Positions 1-5,891 of a stretch of DNA of 54,671 nucleotides are shown piece after piece (the first letter of the stretch is position 1; the number at the start of each line of letters is the position of its first letter). The stretch is from positions 1 through 54,671 of the forward strand of contig CALUJA010000019.1 in NCBI GenBank assembly GCA_944320845.1. Reading direction: 5' to 3'. A model generated the notes under the pieces. The model did not search any database. It saw only the letters and a program-made list of their open reading frames with translations, and was not told the DNA's origin. This DNA is from an uncultured Phocaeicola sp. (lineage in GTDB: Bacteria; Bacteroidota; Bacteroidia; Bacteroidales; Bacteroidaceae). The translations under genes and the position numbers were made by a program.

Positions 1-1
1 G

Positions 2-45
2 AAAGAGCTAAATATTTGATTTGCAAATACTTAGCTCTTTTTCTT
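2..45 (-). terminator. Terminator-like hairpin after tRNA-Leu
   Basis: A 10-bp perfect inverted repeat (2-11 with 31-40) lies immediately 3' of the tRNA on the minus strand, with further AT pairs inside. The T-rich stretch (38-45) is on the plus strand, so the hairpin may also serve a plus-strand gene to the left of the window. Any U-tract for the minus direction falls outside the window. Confidence 0.55.
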
Positions 46-46
46 G

Positions 47-130
47 TACCCAGACCCGGGGTCGAACCGGGATGGATTTTACTCCACTGGTGTTTGAGAC
101 CAGCGCGTCTACCGATTCCGCCATCTGGGC
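47..130 (-). tRNA. tRNA-Leu (anticodon CAA)
   Basis: On the minus strand the 84-nt sequence folds as a class II tRNA. The acceptor stem GCCCAGA pairs with TCTGGGT (one G-T pair), and the discriminator is A. The anticodon arm CTGGT/ACCAG has the 7-nt loop CTCAAAC, giving anticodon CAA, which reads UUG leucine codons. A long variable arm (TGGA/TCCA) and the T arm with GGTTCGACCCC follow. The CCA end is not encoded: the next bases read CAAG. A good promoter lies just upstream. Confidence 0.95.
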
Positions 131-152
131 AATTGTTTTTCCATTGCGGATG

Positions 153-184
153 CAAAGGTAAATCGTTTTTTTGAAACCTGCAAA
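153..184 (-). promoter_or_regulatory. Promoter of tRNA-Leu
   Basis: On the minus strand, TTTG (184-181), a 20-bp spacer and TACCTTTG (160-153) match the Bacteroidetes sigma-ABfr consensus (TTTG, 19-21 bp, TAnnTTTG). The predicted start is about 15-20 bp before the mature tRNA. Confidence 0.8.
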
Positions 185-311
185 TTTTCCGCCGTTTTTT
201 CTTTATCATTTTATGACAATCGCCCCCTATGTCCGGATGCCGTACATAAAAAGGATGATATTGTCAAAGACATGGCATCGACTGCACCAAACGCTCCTTG
301 CGACTAAGGCA

Positions 312-349
312 AACCGTAGCAATGATATAACCCGGTCATTGCTACGGTT
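312..349 (-). terminator. Hairpin after the alpha/beta hydrolase gene
   Basis: A perfect 14-bp inverted repeat (312-325 with 336-349) with a 10-nt loop starts 9 bp after the stop codon of the minus-strand hydrolase gene. The following U-tract is short (TTTG), so it may end transcription inefficiently or mainly protect the mRNA 3' end. Confidence 0.6.
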
Positions 350-357
350 ATGCAAAG

Positions 358-1440
358 TCATTTCAAATATTCAAGGAAGAACTGTTCTATCTTGTCGAAT
401 GGAATTATATCCATGCGGTCGTACAAATCGACATGGGTAGCCCCCGGCACAATCAGCAGCTCTTTGTTGTCTCCCTTCAGCTTCTTGAACGCATCTTCAC
501 TGAAATAACGGGAGTGGGCCTTCTCGCCATGAACCAACAGTACGGCACTGCGAATCTCATCGCTATAAGACAACAGCGGCATGTTGATGAAGGAAAGCGC
601 CGAAGTCTTGTTCCATCCTCCGTTTGAATTGAGCGAACGCTTGTGATAGCCCCGTGATGTCTTGTAATAGGCATGATAATCTTTCACAAACCAGGGAGCA
701 TCGTCGGGCAGCGGGTCGGCCACTCCACCGGCCAATGCGTATGAACCGTTGTTATAGTCCTCCGTACGCTGGGCATTAAGCTGCCTGCGCATCTCATGGC
801 GGGCATCCGCATCCATCGCATCAAAGTAACCGTTTGCGTTCACCCGGCTCATGTCGTACATGGTAGAGGCTACGGTAGCCTTGATACGGGTATCTATCGC
901 CGCCGCATTGACGGCCATGCCACCCCATCCGCAGATGCCAAGAATGCCGATGCGCTCAGGGTCAGCATTCTCACACGTGGAAAGGAAGTCGACAGCCGCA
1001 CAAAAATCTTCCGTATTGATGTCGGGCGAAGCCACATAACGAGGCTCGCCGCCGCTTTCGCCCGTAAAAGAAGGGTCGAATGCAATGGTCAGAAAACCCC
1101 GTTCCGCCAAAGTCTGGGCATACAGACCGGCAGCCTGCTCTTTTACCGCGCCAAACGGGCCGCACACAGCTATCGCCGGAAGCCTGCCGTCCGCATGTTT
1201 GGGCACATACATATCGGCCGCCAAAGTTATGCCATAACGATTGTGGAAAGTAACTTTACGATGGTCCACCTTTTCACTCTTGGGAAATACCTTATCCCAC
1301 TCCTGAGTCAGAATCAAATCCTTGTCCATATTCATATCGGTATTAAGATTACTGTCTTTGCCATTTACTGCAAGAATGTTTCCGGCCGCGCACAGACATA
1401 CCGCCACGGCGCCACATAATTTTTTAAACGAACTCTTCAT
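358..1440 (-). CDS. Secreted alpha/beta hydrolase, YcjY/dienelactone-hydrolase-like
   Basis: A 360-aa alpha/beta-hydrolase-fold enzyme. The start at 1440 was chosen because GGAGG sits just upstream and the protein then begins with a clean signal peptide (MKSSFKK, then a hydrophobic run to about residue 24); the ORF is open a little further upstream. The nucleophile-elbow motif GICGWGG puts a cysteine at residue 170, as in dienelactone hydrolases and E. coli YcjY (GICGSGG), rather than the usual serine. The C-terminal GATHVDLYD gives the catalytic His336, and LVHGEKAHSR is typical of this family. The substrate cannot be deduced. It is probably periplasmic. An AraC-type regulator lies immediately upstream on the same strand, about 108 bp away. 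Confidence 0.85.
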   Translation of the reverse strand: MKSSFKKLCGAVAVCLCAAGNILAVNGKDSNLNTDMNMDKDLILTQEWDKVFPKSEKVDHRKVTFHNRYGITLAADMYVPKHADGRLPAIAVCGPFGAVKEQAAGLYAQTLAERGFLTIAFDPSFTGESGGEPRYVASPDINTEDFCAAVDFLSTCENADPERIGILGICGWGGMAVNAAAIDTRIKATVASTMYDMSRVNANGYFDAMDADARHEMRRQLNAQRTEDYNNGSYALAGGVADPLPDDAPWFVKDYHAYYKTSRGYHKRSLNSNGGWNKTSALSFINMPLLSYSDEIRSAVLLVHGEKAHSRYFSEDAFKKLKGDNKELLIVPGATHVDLYDRMDIIPFDKIEQFFLEYLK

Positions 1441-1473
1441 ATAGCCTCCTGTATCATCCGGTTTTCTACCAGA

Positions 1474-1481
1474 CAAAAGTA
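1474..1481 (-). promoter_or_regulatory. Candidate -7 element for the hydrolase gene
   Basis: TACTTTTG on the minus strand matches TAnnTTTG, 34 bp upstream of the chosen start codon. I see no convincing -33 TTTG at the right spacing. Confidence 0.45.
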
Positions 1482-1548
1482 GCGCAAAAAGGCGGGAAAA
1501 TCATTGCTGTAAAGCTCAAAAAACATTTCTGACAAGGTCAAGGCAACC

Positions 1549-2394
1549 TTAAACCGAGACAGCCGTAGGGGGAATGCCGTATTGCTTCTTAAAGGCCGTC
1601 GAGAAATGGGACGGATTCTTGAAGCCCACCTCCGCGTAGACATCCGCTATTTTCCTTCCCCCCTCCTTCATCAGCGCATAAGCCACCTCAAGCCGCTTGC
1701 GAATCAGCCACTTTTCAGGAGTAAGGTCGCTCACCTTACGGAAATCCCGCTTGAAAGTAGCCAGACTTCGCCCTGTGTAATGCGCCAGTTCCTCCTGTGA
1801 AAATTCATACATATAGTTTTTGTTCAGGAAATCCAGAATATCAATCTTCCACGGCTCGCTGAAGTCAAACAGCGTGGGAACAAACCGTTTGTCGATATGG
1901 AACAAGGCCAGCAGACCTTCCTGCAGCTTCAAATCCATGAAATCGTCCATCGGCTTCACATTCTGGTCGAAATAAGGTATCATCGATGCAAAGAGACTGG
2001 TTATTTCTGCCGTCTTCGGCAACTTGATTACCCCGCCATCCAGCTTGGGAGTCTGGGGAGGAATCTTGTTTTTCCCTATTTTTGCATACATTTCCCGCAG
2101 GAAACTGCGGGTAAAGTTCAGGAAAATGCCGCAATAGCGCTCCCCGTCACAAGGCTTCTTATAGAGAGTGATGTGGTGGTCACGGGGGATGAACACACAT
2201 TCCCCCTTGCCTACGTGAATCTGCTCTTTCCCGTTGTCGAGCAGCATCTCACCCGAATACACATAATTCATGGCAAACTCACGCGAGCGATGGACGCATC
2301 CGCTCACATCGTCATAGATAAAGCTGAAAAACACATCGTTGTAATTAAAAATCACCTTCAATGGATTCCGGACACCGTTTTCATCTCTTTTCAT
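1549..2394 (-). CDS. AraC-family transcriptional regulator
   Basis: A 281-aa regulator. The N-terminal half (about residues 15-150) looks like a cupin-type sensing domain, with the short stretch GKGECVFIPRDHH. The C-terminal ~100 residues carry the two-helix-turn-helix AraC domain, with EFSQEELAHYTGRSLATFKR as the first HTH and IADVYAEVGFKNPSHFSTAF as the second. The ORF is open up to 2613, but the extra 73 residues are not AraC-like and overlap a predicted RNA and its terminator, so the ATG at 2394 is preferred. That start is 35 bp from a TACCTTTG -7 element. It probably controls the adjacent hydrolase gene or itself. The effector is unknown. Confidence 0.9.
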   Translation of the reverse strand: MKRDENGVRNPLKVIFNYNDVFFSFIYDDVSGCVHRSREFAMNYVYSGEMLLDNGKEQIHVGKGECVFIPRDHHITLYKKPCDGERYCGIFLNFTRSFLREMYAKIGKNKIPPQTPKLDGGVIKLPKTAEITSLFASMIPYFDQNVKPMDDFMDLKLQEGLLALFHIDKRFVPTLFDFSEPWKIDILDFLNKNYMYEFSQEELAHYTGRSLATFKRDFRKVSDLTPEKWLIRKRLEVAYALMKEGGRKIADVYAEVGFKNPSHFSTAFKKQYGIPPTAVSV

Positions 2395-2428
2395 GGAAAC
2401 ATTTCTTTTACGCGTTAATAGGCATGAG

Positions 2429-2436
2429 CAAAGGTA
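2429..2436 (-). promoter_or_regulatory. -7 element of the AraC-type gene
   Basis: TACCTTTG on the minus strand is a perfect TAnnTTTG. It lies between the small-RNA terminator (2465-2489) and the start codon at 2394, so the regulator has its own promoter downstream of the RNA. Confidence 0.6.
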
Positions 2437-2464
2437 AGAAAAAAGCGGAAAAACAAAAAGGCAT

Positions 2465-2489
2465 AAAAAAAGGAGTACCGCTGTACTCC
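2465..2489 (-). terminator. Intrinsic terminator of the predicted small RNA
   Basis: On the minus strand a perfect 7-bp stem, GGAGTAC/GTACTCC with a 4-nt loop (2489-2483 with 2478-2472), is followed directly by seven T residues (2471-2465). This is a classic rho-independent terminator on the minus strand only. Confidence 0.85.
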
Positions 2490-2528
2490 AACCTTTGTTA
2501 ACCTTAAAATCTAATACTATGAAAAACA
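2465..2528 (-). ncRNA. Predicted small RNA upstream of the ECF sigma gene
   Basis: A self-contained transcription unit of about 64 nt. A full promoter (TTTG at 2564-2561, 19-bp spacer, TATCTTTG at 2541-2534) lies on one side and an intrinsic terminator (stem 2472-2489, T7) on the other, with no worthwhile ORF between. The start near 2528 is inferred from the promoter. The body contains the AT-rich stretch GGTTAACAAAGGTTGG just before the terminator stem. From memory, similar blocks occur between genes in other Bacteroides genomes, which would fit a conserved RNA, but I cannot check this here. It lies between the divergent AraC-type gene and the sigma gene. Confidence 0.6.
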
Positions 2529-2533
2529 CGATG

Positions 2534-2564
2534 CAAAGATACGGACTTTCTGGAAACCTGCAAA
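2534..2564 (-). promoter_or_regulatory. Promoter of the predicted small RNA
   Basis: Minus strand: TTTG (2564-2561), 19 bp, TATCTTTG (2541-2534). Both elements and the spacing match the Bacteroidetes consensus exactly. Confidence 0.7.
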
Positions 2565-2623
2565 TACCCAAGGACAAAAAAGCTGTTTTATAACATAGAT
2601 TAAGGTTTTTCAAAGATATTTGC

Positions 2624-2631
2624 TAACTTTG
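2624..2631 (+). promoter_or_regulatory. -7 element of the ECF sigma gene
   Basis: TAACTTTG on the plus strand fits TAnnTTTG and lies 20 bp before the sigma start codon, leaving a short leader. A -33 TTTG at the normal distance is not evident. Confidence 0.55.
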
Positions 2632-2651
2632 GCTGCATCTAAAGTCAATTT

Positions 2652-3266
2652 ATGGTCAAACAACAAAAGATGGAAATAGCAGAACGGCTGATAGTGGAAC
2701 AGTTGAAGCGCGGAAACGACAATGCCTACAAATATCTTTACCGACACCACTACGCGATGTTATGCCACGTTGCATACGAATTCGTAAAAGACGACTTCAT
2801 GGCTGAAACGCTTGTAGGGGATGTTATCTTCCATCTGTGGGAGATACGCGACTCGCTGGAAATACACACTTCCCTGCGCAGCTATCTGGTGCGTGCCGTG
2901 CGAAACCGCTGCATGGACTATCTGGCCTCGAAAAAAGAAAGAAACGAAGTCGCACTTTCATCGTTAGGAGAAAACGAAAGTGCCCAAGAACACTATATTT
3001 TGTCTGACGAATATCCTTTGGGAACCCTTCTGGAGCGGGAACTGGAAAAGGAAATCCGACAAGCCATCTGCCACCTGCCCGATGTTTGCCGGAAAGTATT
3101 CCTGAAAAGCCGCTTTGAAGGGAAAAAATACGAAGAAATCGCCGTCGAGCTCGCCATATCGGTCAACACCGTGAAATATCACATAAAGACCGCATTGACC
3201 CTGCTGCACAAGGAACTCGACAAATATCTGCTGGGCCTCATCCTGTTATTTTTCATTTTCAGCTAA
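2652..3266 (+). CDS. ECF RNA polymerase sigma-70 factor of PUL1
   Basis: A 204-aa ECF sigma factor. Region 2 (about residues 25-95) includes YLYRHHYAMLCHVAYEFV and the LRSYLVRAVRNRCMDYL helix. Region 4 (about 135-190) has LPDVCRKVFLKSRFEGKKY followed by the helix-turn-helix EEIAVELAISVNTVKYHIKT. The hydrophobic C-terminus (LLGLILLFFIFS) is typical of the Bacteroides expansion family of PUL sigma factors. An ATG six codons further in is a possible alternative start. It lies 64 bp upstream of fecR and is expected to direct RNA polymerase to the susC promoter when FecR releases it. Confidence 0.92.
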   Translation: MVKQQKMEIAERLIVEQLKRGNDNAYKYLYRHHYAMLCHVAYEFVKDDFMAETLVGDVIFHLWEIRDSLEIHTSLRSYLVRAVRNRCMDYLASKKERNEVALSSLGENESAQEHYILSDEYPLGTLLERELEKEIRQAICHLPDVCRKVFLKSRFEGKKYEEIAVELAISVNTVKYHIKTALTLLHKELDKYLLGLILLFFIFS

Positions 3267-3330
3267 AAAAGACACCCCGTCACCTACCCGCCCGAAACAA
3301 ATTATCGTCTATCTTATAGAAGCCTTTATT

Positions 3331-4338
3331 ATGGAAGACAAAAACGCACATATCGACGAACTGATATCCAAACTTCTGGTCCAAGGACTGGACAACAATG
3401 AACGGAAGGAACTGGACGCATGGATGGCGCAATCGGAAGAAAACCGGAAGCATGCCATGCAGCGGCAAGAAATCTGGTTTTCAGCCATCGGAAAGGAAGA
3501 CGAAAAAAGATATGACCAGGCCCAAGCGTTCGAAGCGTTCAAGAAGCGCACCGCAGCACACAGGCAGACCACCAAGATGAAAAATCCGTATTGGAAATCA
3601 GCCTGCAAGTATGCCGCCGCCATAGCTGTCATAGGACTGATATCCTACTTCTCTTACCGCATCGGTGAAACCAACCTGAGACAGGCTTTAACAGAAATAG
3701 AGGTGGAAGCCCCCTTAGGCTCACAGACCAGACTCCGCCTGCCAGACAGCACGCTGGTATTCCTGAATGCCGGGTCACGCATCGTCTATGCACAGAATTT
3801 CGGAGTGGACAAGCGGGAAGTCAGGCTGTCGGGCGAAGGGTATTTCGAAGTAACCCACAACGCGGAAAAGCCTTTCATGGTAACTTCAAAAGACCTTCAG
3901 GTAAGAGTTCTGGGAACGAAATTCAATATCTGCGATTATCCGGAAGACAGCAAGGCTGTGGTGTCACTAATAGAAGGAAAAGTAGCCTTGGACAACCGGA
4001 TTCAGAAAGAAACCGAAATGATACTCCTTCCTAATGAACAAATGACATTGAACAAGGAAGAAAGGCGGATGAAAAAGGAAATCAAGACAGCCTCGGACGC
4101 AAAGAAATGGACAACCGGACAGCTGTTTTTCGACGAGACTCCACTCATCGAAGTGGCCAAGACACTGGAAAGAAGCTATAATACGCAAATAAACTTCGGC
4201 AATGAATCTTTGAAAGAATGCCTTTTCTGCGGCAGCTTCAACCGCACCGAACAAAACATAAAAGACATTCTCGAAGCATTAAGAAAAACCGGAAAGATTC
4301 ATTACACGATAGACAATAAAAACATAACTTTGTATTAA
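3331..4338 (+). CDS. FecR-family anti-sigma factor
   Basis: A 335-aa inner-membrane anti-sigma factor. A cytoplasmic N-terminal region (1-85) would hold the sigma factor. One membrane segment follows (about 90-108, AAAIAVIGLISYFSYRI). The periplasmic FecR domain (about 120-215) includes EVEAPLGSQTRLRLPDSTLVFLNAGS-type sequence with GEGYFEVTHNAEKPFMV and VLGTKFNI. The C-terminal part (about 265-335) resembles the DUF4974 domain (FDETPLIEVAKTLERSYNTQI). By family knowledge it receives the signal from the STN domain of the SusC transducer encoded just downstream and controls the upstream ECF sigma factor. Confidence 0.92.
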   Translation: MEDKNAHIDELISKLLVQGLDNNERKELDAWMAQSEENRKHAMQRQEIWFSAIGKEDEKRYDQAQAFEAFKKRTAAHRQTTKMKNPYWKSACKYAAAIAVIGLISYFSYRIGETNLRQALTEIEVEAPLGSQTRLRLPDSTLVFLNAGSRIVYAQNFGVDKREVRLSGEGYFEVTHNAEKPFMVTSKDLQVRVLGTKFNICDYPEDSKAVVSLIEGKVALDNRIQKETEMILLPNEQMTLNKEERRMKKEIKTASDAKKWTTGQLFFDETPLIEVAKTLERSYNTQINFGNESLKECLFCGSFNRTEQNIKDILEALRKTGKIHYTIDNKNITLY

Positions 4339-4403
4339 CCCTATGTTAAACACTTCAAACCCTTAAACCAATGGAAAGAGAAATGTAACCGTCAGGAGAA
4401 GGT

Positions 4404-4439
4404 AAAATAAAAATGCCGGAAGAAGGGCGAGTTCTTCCG
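4404..4439 (-). terminator. Intrinsic terminator of the predicted antisense RNA
   Basis: On the minus strand an 8-bp perfect stem (CGGAAGAA/TTCTTCCG, 4439-4432 with 4424-4417, 7-nt loop) is followed by GC and then ATTTTTATTTTA (4414-4403). The plus strand has no T-tract after the hairpin, so it is not the fecR terminator. Confidence 0.75.
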
Positions 4440-4493
4440 ACACACGACCTTAGTTATCTCCTAACAAGTTAAATGCGAGACGTTTGCTAAGGA
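4405..4493 (-). ncRNA. Predicted antisense small RNA between fecR and susC (DonS-like position)
   Basis: A roughly 90-nt minus-strand unit bounded by the -7 element TACTTTTG (4507-4500) and a strong intrinsic terminator (4439-4404). It is complementary to the 5' leader of the plus-strand susC transcript. Bacteroides PULs with an ECF sigma/anti-sigma pair are known to carry cis-encoded antisense RNAs near susC that repress the locus (DonS of B. fragilis is the described example). The position and orientation here fit that model. No sequence comparison could be made, the -33 element is poor and the 5' end is inferred. Confidence 0.6.
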
Positions 4494-4499
4494 ATGGGA

Positions 4500-4507
4500 C
4501 AAAAGTA
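4500..4507 (-). promoter_or_regulatory. -7 element of the antisense RNA
   Basis: TACTTTTG on the minus strand fits TAnnTTTG. The sequence 18-20 bp upstream (CGTT/GTTC) is a weak -33 match. Confidence 0.5.
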
Positions 4508-4568
4508 CAAAAACATTTCTTTAAGAACGCCTTTTACCCAAAGTTTTTAATCTTAAAATCCCCAATTT

Positions 4569-5891
4569 ATGAATCACAGGAAAAAGGCCATAGCAATGGT
4601 CGGGGCACTCTTATGCCTTAACTTCAGTATATACGGACAAAGTATATCACTGAAAATAAACAATGTATCGGTCAAAAAGGCGATAACCGAACTTCAAGAA
4701 AAGAGCGGCTATTCATTTGTCTACATAGCAGGAGACATCGATACAAACAAGACCGTGTCTGTCGATGCCGACGAGCTGAACGAAGCCATCACGCAAATAC
4801 TGAAAGGACAAAACGTATCCTACGAAATCCAAGACAAAAACATCGTAATCAAAAAAAGGAATGCCCCCTCACAAGCCGCAACCAGCGACAAGAAGCGGAA
4901 AGTATCAGGAACCGTCAAAGACATTAACGGACAGCCGGTAATCGGAGCCAACATCACAGAAAAAGGAACGGCCAACGGAACAATCACAGACTTGGACGGC
5001 AATTACACTTTAGAAGTTTCCGATGACGGCACCTTAGTGGTAAGCTATATCGGCTACAAGACACAAGAAATACCAGCTTCCCAAATAAAAAGAGGACAAC
5101 AGTCCATTACTCTTCGCGAAGATACCGAAATCATGGATGAGGTGGTAGTTATAGGTTACGGTACAATGAAAAGAAAAGACCTTACAGGAGCCATTTCTGT
5201 CATTGACAAAAAAAGTATTGGAGAAATTCCAACCACATCTATTTTGGAAAGCATAAATGGAACCATTCCCGGTATTGAAATCAGTATGAATGGCCGTCCC
5301 GGTGACACTGGATTCGCAACAATTAGAGGTATTAGCAATTTTACAAATAATTCTCCTTTATATGTAATAGACGGATTACCAACAGACAACATCCGAGATT
5401 TTAATGTTAATGATATAGAATCTATCCAAGTTTTAAAAGATGCTTCAGCTGCTGCCATTTATGGATCTCGAGCTGCTAATGGTGTTATTATCATTACAAC
5501 AAAAAAAGGAGAAGAAGGCCCTGTTAAAATCAGCGTTTCAGCATCTTATGCATTACAACATTGGAATCCACCTTTTGAATTTGCAGATGCAGAAGAATGG
5601 TCAAGAATAAATGATGTAGCGAGAGAAAACGCAGGTCTCCCTAAAATGCCTCATGACCTGTCTATAAACACAGATTGGTGGGACGCTATTATTCAAACAG
5701 GAAATATCCAGCAATATAATATTAGTTTATCAGGAGGAAATAAAACTGGGAACTATTATGTATCTGGAGAATATTATAAAAATGAAGGCGTTTTATACGG
5801 CTCCGGATATGAACGGTTTAGCATACGAATCAATACAAACGCAAAAAAAAGGAATCTTCAGCATGGGGCAATCTCTAATACTAAGCAATAA
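4569..5891 (+). CDS. SusC-family TonB-dependent transducer, N-terminal fragment (frameshifted)
   Basis: First half of the PUL1 SusC gene, which is one gene spanning 4569-7833 but read in two frames. It begins with a signal peptide (to about residue 23). An STN signalling domain (about 25-100, SLKINNVSVKKAITELQEK) contacts FecR, and a carboxypeptidase-regulatory-like domain follows (about 115-180). The TonB-box-like segment MDEVVVIGYG is at 189-198, then the plug domain (KDASAAAIYGSRAANGVI) and the first barrel strands. True homology ends near residue 424, at an A8 run; the last 16 or so residues are out of frame and spurious. Up to the TonB box the base composition is like the host (hand-counted lines at 50-55% GC), and beyond it much lower (30-33%). 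Confidence 0.85.
   Translation: MNHRKKAIAMVGALLCLNFSIYGQSISLKINNVSVKKAITELQEKSGYSFVYIAGDIDTNKTVSVDADELNEAITQILKGQNVSYEIQDKNIVIKKRNAPSQAATSDKKRKVSGTVKDINGQPVIGANITEKGTANGTITDLDGNYTLEVSDDGTLVVSYIGYKTQEIPASQIKRGQQSITLREDTEIMDEVVVIGYGTMKRKDLTGAISVIDKKSIGEIPTTSILESINGTIPGIEISMNGRPGDTGFATIRGISNFTNNSPLYVIDGLPTDNIRDFNVNDIESIQVLKDASAAAIYGSRAANGVIIITTKKGEEGPVKISVSASYALQHWNPPFEFADAEEWSRINDVARENAGLPKMPHDLSINTDWWDAIIQTGNIQQYNISLSGGNKTGNYYVSGEYYKNEGVLYGSGYERFSIRINTNAKKRNLQHGAISNTKQ

Noticed and set aside
171-440. An 89-aa plus-strand ORF near the left end.
   Set aside because: It covers the tRNA promoter, a perfect hairpin and the end of the hydrolase gene on the other strand.
2519-2593. A 24-codon plus-strand ORF starting MKNTMQRYG.
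   Set aside because: It lies in the promoter of the predicted minus-strand RNA. Any conservation of this block is better explained by the RNA promoter and body than by a peptide.
2395-2613. N-terminal extension of the AraC-type ORF with two hydrophobic stretches.
   Set aside because: The extra residues are encoded across an intrinsic terminator and two promoter elements, so translation from 2613 is unlikely.
4417-4439. The hairpin after fecR as a plus-strand terminator.
   Set aside because: No T-tract follows on the plus strand, whereas a clear one follows on the minus strand, so it was assigned to the antisense RNA.
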